Source: Holophagae bacterium (GTDB lineage Bacteria > Acidobacteriota > Thermoanaerobaculia > Thermoanaerobaculales > Sulfomarinibacteraceae). Taken from it: a stretch of 23,682 nucleotides of DNA. This document shows, piece by piece, positions 7,872 through 16,311 of the stretch. How positions within the stretch are numbered: the stretch's first letter is position 1; each line of letters starts with the position of its first letter. The notes under the pieces were generated by a model, which had not been told where the DNA came from, did no database searches, and was given only the letters and a program-made list of their open reading frames with translations. The translations under genes were made by a program, and so were the position numbers. Location of the stretch: NCBI GenBank assembly GCA_030609785.1, contig JAUWTC010000001.1, forward strand, positions 1 through 23,682, read 5' to 3'.

Positions 7872-8606
7872 TCACAGGCGAAAATCGTCTCCAAGGTAGA
7901 TCCGGCGTACGTCCTGGTTTTCTGAGAGCTCAACGGGATGTCCCGTTGCAAAAATCTTGCCGTCTTTGATTATATAGGTGCGGTCAGTGATCTTCAATGT
8001 TTCCCGAACGTTGTGATCAGTGATCAAAACCCCTATCCCCAATAACTTGAGATGTTTGATGATCCTCTGCAAATCAAGTACCGCAATCGGATCGATGCCG
8101 GCGAAGGGTTCATCGAGAAGAATGAACGTCGGTTCGACGGCGAGGGCTCTCGCGACTTCAAGCCGGCGGCGTTCACCCCCGGATAGAGTCTCTGCCTTCT
8201 GGCCTACCAATCCTTCGAGGCCAAACTCTTTCAACATGTGTTGAATCCGCCGATGAGCCGTCCGAGAGTCGACGCCAAGCGCCTCGAGTATCATCCAAAG
8301 ATTATCCTCGACGGTCAGACTTTTGAACGAACTGGGCTCCTGAGGGAGGTAGGAAATCCCCATCCGGGCGCGCCGATACATAGGGAGGTTTGTGATGTCG
8401 CGGTCACCAAGAAGCACATGCCCCTCAGCTGCCTCGATCAATCCGACGATCATGTAAAAGGAGGTCGTCTTTCCGGCGCCGTTGGGTCCCAAAAGTCCAA
8501 CGACCTCCCCCGGTGAGACCTTGAGGGAGACCCCGTCGACAACCCAGCGCCCACGGTATTTCTTGCGGAGGTTTCGAGCAACAAGATCAAGCGTTTTCGG
8601 GCTCAG
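7872..8606 (-). CDS. lptB: LPS export ABC transporter ATP-binding protein (probable CTG start)
   Basis: ATPase that drives lipopolysaccharide extraction from the inner membrane, working with LptF/LptG. Read from a CTG at 8606 it is 244 aa, the normal LptB size: residues 7-17 begin the first strand ([11 protein letters not shown]), Walker [10 protein letters not shown] is at 40-48, then the Q-loop YLPQEPSSF, the ABC signature [15 protein letters not shown], Walker [13 protein letters not shown] and the switch DHNVRETL. The first standard start in this frame is a TTG at 8492, which would delete the N-terminal strand and begin inside the Walker A region. Upstream of the CTG the frame reaches a TGA with no ATG, GTG or TTG. 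GGAGG lies 7 nt before the CTG, and the CTG overlaps the lptC-A stop as CTGA. The gene is certain; the start codon is inferred. Confidence 0.95.
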   Translation of the reverse strand: MSPKTLDLVARNLRKKYRGRWVVDGVSLKVSPGEVVGLLGPNGAGKTTSFYMIVGLIEAAEGHVLLGDRDITNLPMYRRARMGISYLPQEPSSFKSLTVEDNLWMILEALGVDSRTAHRRIQHMLKEFGLEGLVGQKAETLSGGERRRLEVARALAVEPTFILLDEPFAGIDPIAVLDLQRIIKHLKLLGIGVLITDHNVRETLKITDRTYIIKDGKIFATGHPVELSENQDVRRIYLGDDFRL

Positions 8607-10558
8607 AACTCTTCCTCCGTATGATAGATGGTCTCCGTTTCTTCAGAGACCGAAACCCTACCACTGGCCTGGTCCCAGGTCAACGAACGCCCTGACAGCA
8701 TATTCCCCTCAGCATCGACAGCTTTTGCGGGTTCACCGGTCAGCAAAACAGTTCCAGTGTTGACGTCTCGGATGGCCTGGTTCCCCGTCAGTATCCGCCC
8801 CGTCGCCAACTCATTGATGCTGACGGCGCCGGTGGCTATGACTCTTTCGACTTTGCCGTCCTTCCCAATCACAACTTTCAGTCTGCCGGCTTGAAGCCGG
8901 TGATCCGGATCCGTGTACACCACGTCTCCGACGTAGACCGCTTCCTGCTTGGCATCCTCGAAGAGCATAGATCGGGAAGATAAGACAATGTCGCGATCAG
9001 GGGCAGCATCCACATCGACAGCGGTTGCCGGCAAGGTCGTCTTGACGTGCCCAGTGGCCTCCATTTTCTTTGTGGATGACCAATAGCGGATCTCATCTGC
9101 CGTCAGAAGTTGTTGTCCCTGCCACATGCGGGCATTGTTTCGAAGTTCGAACACGGTCGCCTTTTCGGTCACCGTCAGAATGCCCGAAGCAATGTGAACC
9201 GGTTGGTCAGAGCCTCCCCCATCCGCGGCAGAACTCCCGACCAGTTGCGCCTCGAACATCTCCCCTTGGACCCTTCCCCTCACTTCGACCTTGCCTGATT
9301 CCCTGAAAAGAACTGCCTGATCCGCAGTCATGCGACCCCTTTCGGACCGCACTTCAACCCTCCGGGCCCCAGTTGGATTTCCGTGGAGCATCACCTTGCC
9401 GCTTTCTGCATCGAGCCTTGCCCGATGAGCGGTCGCTTCTATCCCGTCTCCCACCAACACGACGTCATCGATCAATTCGAGGTCGGTTGCTGCACCCTGG
9501 TCGAACCAAACCCGGACCGAATCGCTTTCGGCGGTGCGAGTGGGGCCCTCCATCGGGATGATATGAACGCATGCTCTCCCGTCCGCCCTGACATTGAGCA
9601 GCCCATCTTCGCCCACGACGGCTCGGACCTCCCAGGCCAGGAGTTCCTGAAAAACAACATCTTGCCCACCGATGGTCACGAAACGAACCCAAGGTCCGTT
9701 CGACCGTGCCGTGATCTGCCACCTTCCTGCTGGATCTTTGCGGGCCTCCAGGCCTTCCGACCACGCCTGAAGGTCCTGCCCACTTTCGGCATCATGAGCA
9801 CTGATTTTGACTCCGCCCTCGAACATTATCTTGGAGGGTTGATGTCGGTCTTTCTCCAACACCACTTCCGCCTCTGCCGATTCCACCGTGAAGCTGCCGA
9901 ATGTAATCTTGCCGCCCTGAGGCAACTTCAACCTCTCGGCATCTCTCCGGTACACCAATTCCGGGGCGATGAGAGAGTCGCCGTCGTCAGTCCGAACGAC
10001 CACCCCCTTGCTCAGAACCAGGAGGGTCTTTCCCATATCGTAGGTTACTGCGCCTGCCGAGCCGAGGAGTCCATCCCCCACGAATACGACGTTCGAAGTT
10101 GATTCGAAACGTCGCCCCCCACCCAAAAGCGTTCCAACTTCAGTACTCAGGAAGGTTCCGTCCGGGAACTCGACCTGGACGCTTCCTGAGAGGTTTGCGT
10201 CTTTCGTGTCGACGTTGAAGCTGGCCCGCTGACAGGTCAGAAGAGGCCCCTTGCTTTCGTCATCGTTGTAGAGCTGTACCGAAACTGATTCGATGTCGTG
10301 CCAGCCTGATGATTTTCCCAGTGTCCGCAATGCTTCGAGAACAAAAATCAGCTTTCCCTGAACCCGCTCGAGGACCTTGAAATCGTTGTATACGCCGAGC
10401 GCCTCCTCGCCACCCTTGCCCAGGACCTGCTCAGCGGACGTCTCGATGTTGCTTGGTCGAATCTGTCGTGCCCTGAGGCCGGCCAAGACCGCGAGGCCGC
10501 CAATCAGCCCCAGCAGCAGGCCTGCTGTCAACCACCGAATAATCTTTCGCGAACTCAC
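8603..10558 (-). CDS. LptC-LptA (OstA-like) fusion, LPS transport bridge protein
   Basis: 651 aa from a GTG at 10558 ([12 protein letters not shown]). One N-terminal membrane anchor lies at about residues 9-29, followed by a long periplasmic beta-rich region. The first ~200 residues after the anchor look like LptC ([20 protein letters not shown], then [17 protein letters not shown]). The rest carries repeated OstA/LptA-type strands such as [15 protein letters not shown] and [16 protein letters not shown], ending near [14 protein letters not shown]. coli LptC and LptA are each under 200 aa and separate, so this is a fused and expanded form. It would carry LPS from LptBFG across the periplasm. 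An extension to 10774 would overlap accA by about 180 bp and precede the anchor with unlikely residues, so I reject it. It overlaps lptB by 4 bp and follows accA by 37 bp. Confidence 0.85.
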   Translation of the reverse strand: MSSRKIIRWLTAGLLLGLIGGLAVLAGLRARQIRPSNIETSAEQVLGKGGEEALGVYNDFKVLERVQGKLIFVLEALRTLGKSSGWHDIESVSVQLYNDDESKGPLLTCQRASFNVDTKDANLSGSVQVEFPDGTFLSTEVGTLLGGGRRFESTSNVVFVGDGLLGSAGAVTYDMGKTLLVLSKGVVVRTDDGDSLIAPELVYRRDAERLKLPQGGKITFGSFTVESAEAEVVLEKDRHQPSKIMFEGGVKISAHDAESGQDLQAWSEGLEARKDPAGRWQITARSNGPWVRFVTIGGQDVVFQELLAWEVRAVVGEDGLLNVRADGRACVHIIPMEGPTRTAESDSVRVWFDQGAATDLELIDDVVLVGDGIEATAHRARLDAESGKVMLHGNPTGARRVEVRSERGRMTADQAVLFRESGKVEVRGRVQGEMFEAQLVGSSAADGGGSDQPVHIASGILTVTEKATVFELRNNARMWQGQQLLTADEIRYWSSTKKMEATGHVKTTLPATAVDVDAAPDRDIVLSSRSMLFEDAKQEAVYVGDVVYTDPDHRLQAGRLKVVIGKDGKVERVIATGAVSINELATGRILTGNQAIRDVNTGTVLLTGEPAKAVDAEGNMLSGRSLTWDQASGRVSVSEETETIYHTEEEF

Positions 10559-10595
10559 GGTTGTTCTCGATGCCGGGCAGTAAAGGGGCGCGGCC

Positions 10596-11552
10596 TCACC
10601 GGTCGGCGGCCACTCCCATTGATCTGAATTTCTTATACCTTCGGTTGACCAGGGCATCCGGGCGCAATTTCTTGAGTTGCTTGAGATGGCGACGAATCCC
10701 TTCCTCGATAGTCGAGGACATCGCCCCGGGATCCATTTGGGCGCCTCCGCGGGGTTCGGGAAGGACCTCGTCAATCACACCAAATTTAACCAAATCTCCA
10801 GACGTCAACCTGAGAGCTTGTGCCGCATCCTCGGCTCTGCTCTGATCCTTCCAGAGAATGGCGGCACACCCTTCGGGCGAAATCACGGAATAGACGGCGT
10901 ATTCCAGCATCAATACACGGTCACCAACGCCCAACGCCAATGCTCCTCCGGAACCACCCTCACCGGTAACAACCACGATGATCGGTACCGGCAGGCGAGC
11001 CATTTCGACCAGGTTGTCTGCAATCGCCTCGGCTTGGCCGCGCTCTTCGGCATCAATGCCCGGGTAGGCGCCCGGCGTGTCGATAAAAGTGATGATCGGG
11101 CGTTTGAATCGAGCGGCCAGCTTCATGATCCTCAGGGCCTTGCGGTATCCCTCGGGGCGGGGCATACCAAAGTTTCTTCGGACCTTTTCCGCAGTGTCTC
11201 TTCCCTTTTGATGACCGATGATCGCGACGGGTTCACCGTCAAACCGTGCGAAGCCTGCCACCAGCGCTGGATCTTCACCGAACCGCCGGTCACCGTGGAG
11301 TTCCGTGAAATCCGAAAATATGTCGTGGATGTACGCCAACGTGTAAGGGCGGTCAGGATGTCGAGCCAAAAGGCACGTCTCCCACCGAGAAAGGTTGGAA
11401 AAGACCTTGGTAATCTCGGCATCCAGTTGGTCACGAGCCTCATCCAATTCAGGCGAGGCCTCCGAACTCCCAACCTGGGAGGCTTCTATCTCGATGATCT
11501 CGCTGCGGAGTTTTTCAATCGTTTCCAGAAAGGGGTAGGTCGTCGTCGCCAT
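10596..11552 (-). CDS. accA: Acetyl-CoA carboxylase carboxyltransferase subunit alpha
   Basis: 318 aa, the usual AccA length. AccA with AccD transfers the carboxyl group from carboxybiotin to acetyl-CoA, giving malonyl-CoA for fatty acid synthesis. Visible: the N-terminal helix [41 protein letters not shown], the crotonase-fold core [32 protein letters not shown] and the strand [15 protein letters not shown]. The ATG at 11552 has no usable Shine-Dalgarno site (GGGGA ends 1 nt before the ATG); a promoter-like pair sits just upstream (separate entry), so the message may be leaderless. It appears to open the transcription unit that continues into the Lpt genes, linking fatty acid supply to LPS export. 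Confidence 0.97.
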   Translation of the reverse strand: MATTTYPFLETIEKLRSEIIEIEASQVGSSEASPELDEARDQLDAEITKVFSNLSRWETCLLARHPDRPYTLAYIHDIFSDFTELHGDRRFGEDPALVAGFARFDGEPVAIIGHQKGRDTAEKVRRNFGMPRPEGYRKALRIMKLAARFKRPIITFIDTPGAYPGIDAEERGQAEAIADNLVEMARLPVPIIVVVTGEGGSGGALALGVGDRVLMLEYAVYSVISPEGCAAILWKDQSRAEDAAQALRLTSGDLVKFGVIDEVLPEPRGGAQMDPGAMSSTIEEGIRRHLKQLKKLRPDALVNRRYKKFRSMGVAADR

Positions 11553-11559
11553 GTCCCCG

Positions 11560-11589
11560 AGGGTACCAGAGGGCTTTGAAGAGCGTCAA
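11560..11589 (-). promoter_or_regulatory. Putative sigma-70-type promoter of accA
   Basis: On the minus strand TTGACG (11589-11584) is followed by 18 bp and TACCCT (11565-11560), then 7 nt to the accA ATG. The -35 box matches consensus at five of six positions; the -10 keeps only the TA---T frame. If used, transcription would begin within a base or two of the start codon. Confidence 0.4.
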
Positions 11590-11810
11590 TGGTGGAGCTG
11601 CCACCGAACCCGGCAAAACCGGAACCAAGAGGAGACAGCGCGCCTTAACCCCGAGCTCGGAAAAACCCCACGGTGTGCGATCACCGGCAAACCCTCCAAC
11701 TGGAGCCATTTGTATAACGTCGATTTGATCATTACTTCGAATTTTCGCTTGGTTGGAACGGGAGTTACAAATAGCGGGTCGTCCCGCAACTGCTTCGACA
11801 AGACGAGACA

Positions 11811-11857
11811 AGGTCACATGTCTCAGGTGACGCGTCTCAGGTGACAGGTCACAGGTA
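11811..11857. repeat. Short direct/inverted repeat cluster (CAGGTGAC type)
   Basis: The 11-mer TCTCAGGTGAC occurs at 11821-11831 and 11835-11845 (period 14). AGGTCACA occurs at 11811-11818 and 11846-11853. GTGAC-AG-GTCAC at 11841-11852 is a perfect palindrome with a 2-nt centre, and GACGCGTC at 11829-11836 is another. Function unknown; it could be decayed repeat sequence or protein-binding sites. Confidence 0.7.
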
Positions 11858-11929
11858 TCGGGTTTTCGAGCGCATTGTGTTTCCTGCTACTTGCTGCCTG
11901 CAACCTACTTCGGCTACCTTGCGGGCCGG

Positions 11930-13636
11930 TCAGTTACCATTTGATTCCGCCTCCGGCGGGTTGAATCTCACCAATGGAGGAAGGTATTCTTCCGGAGCTT
12001 CGAACCCCAGCAGGAGCAATAGAGTTGCAGCGACATTCCCCAAACCCGGCTGGCTCAACCGCTCGTTTTGACGATAGTTCTCTGCACCGCGGCCGACCAG
12101 GAACCAAGGGACCGGAGACAGCGTGTGGGATGTTTTTTTGACCGGTCTGCCGTTGGTGTCAATCTTGACGTTCGAGGTCGTCTTTTCAATTTCCAGCATC
12201 ATGTCGAGATTGCCGTGATCAGCCGTGACCACCATCATGCCCCCGACACGATCGACAGCTCTCTCCAGCCGACCGATACACTCGTCGACAACCTCCATCG
12301 CTGCGATTGAGGCCTCGAGGGATCCGGTGTGTCCAACCATGTCTCCGTTGGCGAAGTTGACCCGGATGAACCGATAAGTCCCCTCCTCCAGCGCGTTTTC
12401 GACGACCTGGCACACTTCCCGGGCCTTCATTTCCGGTTGTTGATCGAAAGGTGTCTTGTCCGAAGGGACCTCGACCCAGTCTTCCAGGTCAGGATCAAAC
12501 TGCTTCGAGTTGTTGCCGTTCCAAAAGTAGGTCACGTGCCCAAATTTCTGAGTTTCCGCCACCGCCAATTGAGAAACACCGTTTCGCACCAGGTATTCGG
12601 ACATGGTCCTGTCGATCGCAGGTGGGTGGACCAGAAACCGCGGAGGAATATGCAGGTCTCCGTCATACTCCATCATTCCCGCAAAGAGTATCTCTGGAAA
12701 TCGTTCTCGGTCGAACTCCGTGAACTGCGGCTCGGTAAGGGCTCGTGAGATCTCGATGGCCCGGTCTCCTCGAAAATTGAAAAGGACCACCGAATCACCG
12801 TCGTTGATCGGACCGAGGGGTTCTCCGTTCGAATCAACGATGACGAAAGGAGGGAGGTCCTGATCAATAATCTCCGGCCGCTCTGCACGAAGCGCCTCGA
12901 TTGCCTCAGAACAGGAACGGAAACCGCGGCCTACCCCGAGCACGTGAGTCTCCCAACCCCTCCTGACCATCGACCAGTCGGCGTTGTAACGGTCCATCGT
13001 GGTACGCATACGGCCTCCCCCGGAGGCCACCGAATAGTCCATGGATGGGTCCTGATTGACTTGGTGTAACTGATCTTCCAGTCGAGAGATGTATCTGTGA
13101 AAGCTGACCGGTTCGACATCTCGCCCATCGGCCAATGCGTGAATCCTCACCCTGGGCACACCCTCCTCCCTCAGGCGCCCAATCAACGCGAGGAGGTGGT
13201 TGATGTGGCTGTGGACATTGCCATCTGAAACCAGGCCCAAGAGGTGGAAGGCACCGTTGCCGCCTTTGACTCGCTCGACAAGGTCTTTCCATGCCTGAGA
13301 AATGAACATGTCTCCGCTATCAATCGCTTCGTTGACCAGCTTTGCGCCCTGCTCGAAGATCCTCCCTGCGCCGAGGGTGTTGTGCCCGACCTCGGAATTG
13401 CCCATGTCACTGTCCGTCGGCAATCCCACAGCTCGCCCGTGAGCCTTGAGTTCGAGGAAAACAGGGGCATTCCTGAACAGCCTGTCCAGATTGGGGGTCC
13501 TGGCCTGGTCAAAGGCATTTCCGTCGTAGCCTTCCTTTCGGCCGCGGTAGAGACCGACACCGTCCATGATGACGAACAGCAGGGGGTTGGCAGACTCACC
13601 GGAAGTTCGGACTTTCAATATCAAATCATCAACCAT
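11930..13636 (-). CDS. gpmI: 2,3-bisphosphoglycerate-independent phosphoglycerate mutase
   Basis: Glycolytic/gluconeogenic enzyme that interconverts 3- and 2-phosphoglycerate using two metal ions (usually Mn) and a phosphoserine. Metal ligand Asp25 lies in FVIMDGVGLY, and the catalytic Ser81 in DMGNSEVGHNTLG. LVSDGNVHSH, HALADGRDVEP and FNFRGDRA form the substrate site, and VNFANGDMVGHTG and VTADHGNLD carry the second set of metal ligands. At 568 aa it is longer than the ~510-aa E. coli or Bacillus type, closer to the plant/protist-like long form; the extra length is spread through the protein. The ATG at 13636 lies in a duplicated 11-bp segment (separate entry) with only a weak GGGA upstream. 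It follows the PP2C gene by 66 bp. Confidence 0.96.
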   Translation of the reverse strand: MVDDLILKVRTSGESANPLLFVIMDGVGLYRGRKEGYDGNAFDQARTPNLDRLFRNAPVFLELKAHGRAVGLPTDSDMGNSEVGHNTLGAGRIFEQGAKLVNEAIDSGDMFISQAWKDLVERVKGGNGAFHLLGLVSDGNVHSHINHLLALIGRLREEGVPRVRIHALADGRDVEPVSFHRYISRLEDQLHQVNQDPSMDYSVASGGGRMRTTMDRYNADWSMVRRGWETHVLGVGRGFRSCSEAIEALRAERPEIIDQDLPPFVIVDSNGEPLGPINDGDSVVLFNFRGDRAIEISRALTEPQFTEFDRERFPEILFAGMMEYDGDLHIPPRFLVHPPAIDRTMSEYLVRNGVSQLAVAETQKFGHVTYFWNGNNSKQFDPDLEDWVEVPSDKTPFDQQPEMKAREVCQVVENALEEGTYRFIRVNFANGDMVGHTGSLEASIAAMEVVDECIGRLERAVDRVGGMMVVTADHGNLDMMLEIEKTTSNVKIDTNGRPVKKTSHTLSPVPWFLVGRGAENYRQNERLSQPGLGNVAATLLLLLGFEAPEEYLPPLVRFNPPEAESNGN

Positions 13637-13661
13637 CAGTTTCCCATCAGTTTCCAGTTTC
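13633..13661 (-). repeat. Tandem 11-bp repeat covering the gpmI start codon
   Basis: On the minus strand GAAACTGATGG occurs twice head to tail (13654-13644 and 13643-13633), preceded by a partial copy GAAACTG. The second copy holds the gpmI ATG. The first copy holds an identical upstream ATG (13647) that opens a three-codon reading frame (ATG GGA AAC TGA), whose stop overlaps the gpmI start as TGATG. Confidence 0.8.
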
Positions 13662-13702
13662 GAACTCGTCTCGTTGTGGTTTCGGTCACGGCGGCTCGGC
13701 TC

Positions 13703-14503
13703 TCAGGCGGCTGATTCCGCTTTCAAGAGGACTACCGTAATATTGTCGTTCCCACCCTTTTCGTTTGCGTTGACAACCAAGTTCTTGGCCATGTCTTCCA
13801 GCATCCCACCCCGATTGAGAATGCCCTCGATCTCTGTATCCGGCAGCATTGAATTCAAACCATCCGAACACAAAAGCACGAGGTCGCCTCCCTGCAGGCC
13901 CATCTCGAAAATGTCGGCCTGGGGTTCAGAACTGCCTCCAAGCGCCTGTGTGACGACGTTCTTGAGAGGATGAGAACGTGCGCTTTCCTCCGTCAGGAGG
14001 CCGGCGGTAATCTGCTCGTGAACCCAGGAGTGATCGTTTGTCAGGACCTCGAGACGCCCGTCTCTCAACAGGTAGGCCCTGCTGTCGCCGACGTGACAAA
14101 TGACCAGGAGATTCGAATTAGATTGATGCCCGGCCGCCACGACGGTCGTTCCCATCCCCTTGAGGTTCGGGTTCTTGTTCACGGCTTCCGTTACGTGCAG
14201 ATGAGCTTCCTGGACCGCCTCGATCAGGAGATTGGCCTGCATGGACAAATCAGGATCCCAATGGTCCGGCCAGGTCTCGCTCGTTTCTTGATTTCTGGAA
14301 GCGACGACCCGATCAATTTCATCGGCTGCCAATCTCGAGGCGACCTCGCCTGCAGCATGCCCGCCCATTCCATCGGCCACGAGATAAACGCCCGCATCGG
14401 AATCGATGAGAAAGACGTCTTCATTCAAACGTCTTTTCATGCCCAAATCGGTAAGGCCCCAGGATTGGAGGCTGATTCCGCCGGTCGAGTTCTCGTTCAC
14501 CAT
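13703..14503 (-). CDS. PP2C-family serine/threonine protein phosphatase
   Basis: 266-aa cytoplasmic PPM/PP2C phosphatase of the bacterial PrpC/Stp type with no membrane segment. Metal-binding residues are visible in LNEDVFLID (Glu28, Asp29) and VADGMGGHAAGE (Asp44, Gly45). GDSRAYLLRDG, the LTNDHS segment, VLLCSDGLNSML and the C-terminal GGNDNITVVLL complete the motif set. It should remove phosphate from Ser/Thr residues placed by Hanks-type kinases; no kinase is encoded in this window, so its partner is elsewhere or unknown. The ATG at 14503 overlaps the DnaJ-TPR stop as TGATG, preferred over the GTG one codon upstream. The tight coupling suggests the two products are made together. Confidence 0.93.
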   Translation of the reverse strand: MVNENSTGGISLQSWGLTDLGMKRRLNEDVFLIDSDAGVYLVADGMGGHAAGEVASRLAADEIDRVVASRNQETSETWPDHWDPDLSMQANLLIEAVQEAHLHVTEAVNKNPNLKGMGTTVVAAGHQSNSNLLVICHVGDSRAYLLRDGRLEVLTNDHSWVHEQITAGLLTEESARSHPLKNVVTQALGGSSEPQADIFEMGLQGGDLVLLCSDGLNSMLPDTEIEGILNRGGMLEDMAKNLVVNANEKGGNDNITVVLLKAESAA

Positions 14504-15147
14504 CACGACCCAACCCGGCCTCTGATTCCGGTACTCTGGATCTGTTCGATGATCGACATCGCCTTGGCGTTTGTGGGGTCGAGGCTGAGCACCTCGGACG
14601 CCATGCGTTCAGCTCGACTTTTCATGCCGGCATTGAGAAAAGCCGCAGCGGTTTCGGCCTTCATGGTTGTGTTGTTGGGTTCAAGTTGCGTTGCCCGTTC
14701 CAGGTGCCTGAGGCCGTCTCGGCCCTTTCCCGCCATTTTTGAAAATGCCAGTCCTAGGAAATAGTGGGCTCGGGCCTGCCTTTCATCATGGTCCAGGGAC
14801 TGCCTGAGAAAGCCGATCGCCTCAGTTGATCGTCCTTCCTTGAAGGCTTGGGCGCCCTTCGCCGCCAAACGTTTGGAAATTTCCTGCGGATCCATGCCCC
14901 CGACAGACGAAACGCCCTGAGATATCTCCTTGTCGTATTGCTCTCGTTGATCCGGGCGCGTCAAGACGTTGAAGGCCTCAGTGATCGCCTGGAAATCCTT
15001 CTCCGCGCGCTGCCGAGCATCCCCTTCCAGTTGATCTGGATGGGACTCCTTGGCGAGGCGTCGAAAGGCCGAGCGAATTTCCGCCTCGCTCGCGCCACGC
15101 TCGACTCCGAGTGTTTCATAATGAGTCGTCTTCTGTTTATTCTTCAT
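14503..15147 (-). CDS. DnaJ-domain protein with TPR repeats
   Basis: 214 aa. The J domain is at about 8-72 (HYETLGVERGASEAEI) with the Hsp70-activating HPD at 36-38, ending in REQYDKEIS. No Gly/Phe-rich, zinc or C-terminal DnaJ domains follow, so this is not DnaJ itself. A short linker leads to two or three TPR-like repeats at about 92-205 (AKGAQAFKEGRSTEAIGF, ARAHYFLGLAFSK, and a third near MKAETAAAFLNAG). Such J-TPR proteins probably bring DnaK to a client bound by the TPR; the client is unknown. No Shine-Dalgarno precedes the ATG, and TAGAAT lies 9 nt upstream, so it may start a leaderless message of its own. It overlaps the PP2C gene by TGATG. Confidence 0.88.
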   Translation of the reverse strand: MKNKQKTTHYETLGVERGASEAEIRSAFRRLAKESHPDQLEGDARQRAEKDFQAITEAFNVLTRPDQREQYDKEISQGVSSVGGMDPQEISKRLAAKGAQAFKEGRSTEAIGFLRQSLDHDERQARAHYFLGLAFSKMAGKGRDGLRHLERATQLEPNNTTMKAETAAAFLNAGMKSRAERMASEVLSLDPTNAKAMSIIEQIQSTGIRGRVGS

Positions 15148-15156
15148 AGAAGTTAG

Positions 15157-15162
15157 ATTCTA
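15157..15162 (-). promoter_or_regulatory. Possible -10 box of the dnaJ-TPR/PP2C unit
   Basis: TAGAAT on the minus strand, 9 nt upstream of the ATG at 15147, in a gap of 63 bp. There is no clear -35 and no ribosome binding site between it and the start codon. Confidence 0.3.
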
Positions 15163-15210
15163 CCCTTAAATCATGATCCGTGTATTTTTTACCACAGCCC
15201 CCCGCCCCAA

Positions 15211-16311
15211 TCAACGCTGCATTTTTTCGAGGCGGTTTTTGGCCTGTCTCCGAATGATCGGGTTTACGTTTCTGTCCATTGAGAGTCGGTTGATATCCCT
15301 GCGGCTCAGTTGATTCATCAGGCGGATTGCCTTCTGGACCGGCGCCTTTGGATTCTGCACGACCGCCAGAAGAATCGGGTAATGGCGAAGCCACTTGTTA
15401 TTGCCGGAGATGACTCGAATGACCTCGTCCGACACACTCTTGGAACCTGCAAAGCGCTCGACCTCTCCGTCGTTGAGCTTGGGGCTGGCAAGGACTGCCC
15501 GCATCACCAGGCGATTTCGCGAGTTGATCAAGATCCCTCGCTCTTCGCGGCTTCCCCTCATCGCCACGAAGACTTTCTCCTTGACACTCATGTCGAGAAG
15601 TTTAGAGAGCGTACTTCGGCTGGCCGCCAGCACCTTCTGCTCGAGACTGAGATCGCTGTCCTGAGCGAACGGAAACTCCTCTTCCTTGGGAATATGGGCG
15701 CCGATCGCGCGCAGCGCTTCGAGAGCCCCTTGAATGCTGGCCCTCGCTGCTTCCTCCTGCATCTCCTGACTGTCGGGAGCCTGGGCAACTTCCGCCGCTG
15801 CTTTTTCGATGAATTCTTCCTCGAACTCTCGCACACGCCGCAACACGACCTGTGATACCTGTGGATTGGCCTTGAGATCCTCAAGTACCTCGAGGCAGCC
15901 CAAGACTCGGACCTGGTTGGTGATGATGACATCCTGGATCGTTTCTGCCCCGTGAGAGGCCAACATCCGAAAGGTCTCGTCGCCTACATTTCGGTGCTGA
16001 GCTACAGCTACCCAGATCTCCTGCTCCTCCCGGACCCTGGCCAACAAGTCGAGTTCCAGAGGATCGATGGGCTGGTTCCTGATCCAATCAATCAGGACTC
16101 GAGCCGAAACTTCGGACAGAGAACTCGCTGCTGTTGCCGCCAACTCCGGGTCCGGGTCGGCCGACAGTACCAACTGGAGCCTGAAGAGGTCCTCTCTCGA
16201 AACCGGCAGCAGCCCCTGCGCGGCAAATAGCCGCACCTGCCTCGGTACTCTCCCCGCAAGGATGCCTTCAATCAATTTTTCTGCAGTGTTGATGGTGTCG
16301 TCAGCTGCCAT
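15211..16311 (-). CDS. HEAT-like repeat protein of unknown function (paralogue of the gene at 17185-17916)
   Basis: 366 aa, soluble, almost entirely helical, with no signal peptide or membrane segment. The N-terminal half has helical repeat character (LVLSADPDPELAATAASSLSEV-like segments, VAVAQHRNVGDETFRMLA). An acidic/Ala-rich stretch at about 165-220 separates it from a C-terminal block. Residues 241-363 align without gaps to residues 111-233 of the protein at 17185-17916 (28 of 123 identical by my count), so the two are paralogous. The repeats resemble HEAT/leucine-rich helical scaffolds known as hypothetical proteins in Acidobacteriota and Deltaproteobacteria. The start at 16311 overlaps the RodZ-like gene by 11 bp. 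A scaffold role with the RodZ-like protein is inferred from context only. Confidence 0.85.
   Translation of the reverse strand: MAADDTINTAEKLIEGILAGRVPRQVRLFAAQGLLPVSREDLFRLQLVLSADPDPELAATAASSLSEVSARVLIDWIRNQPIDPLELDLLARVREEQEIWVAVAQHRNVGDETFRMLASHGAETIQDVIITNQVRVLGCLEVLEDLKANPQVSQVVLRRVREFEEEFIEKAAAEVAQAPDSQEMQEEAARASIQGALEALRAIGAHIPKEEEFPFAQDSDLSLEQKVLAASRSTLSKLLDMSVKEKVFVAMRGSREERGILINSRNRLVMRAVLASPKLNDGEVERFAGSKSVSDEVIRVISGNNKWLRHYPILLAVVQNPKAPVQKAIRLMNQLSRRDINRLSMDRNVNPIIRRQAKNRLEKMQR

Larger units (their letters stand above)
11553..11929. other. Gene-free stretch between accA and gpmI (377 bp)
   Basis: No frame here looks coding on either strand. It holds the putative accA promoter at the left end, a 10-bp perfect palindrome CCGAGCTCGG at 11651-11660 beside an A/T run, the short repeats at 11811-11857, and a degenerate stretch on the + strand at 11881-11906 (cctgctac, ttgctgcctg). 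I see no GC hairpin followed by a T-run that would serve as a gpmI terminator. Confidence 0.6.

Noticed and set aside
7872..8492. lptB starting at the TTG at 8492
   Set aside because: This removes the first strand of the nucleotide-binding domain and begins directly at the Walker A loop, giving a non-functional ATPase.
8603..10774. Longer start for the LptC-LptA protein
   Set aside because: The extra 72 residues overlap accA, have atypical composition and sit before the membrane anchor; the GTG at 10558 gives a normal anchored N-terminus.
11651..11660. CCGAGCTCGG palindrome beside an A/T run as a terminator
   Set aside because: For minus-strand transcription the T-run comes before the hairpin, not after it; on the plus strand it is followed by A residues. 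It could only be an operator-like site.
11551..11844. Plus-strand open frames in the accA-gpmI gap
   Set aside because: No ribosome binding site, no recognisable domain, and they cross the repeat cluster and the accA promoter region.
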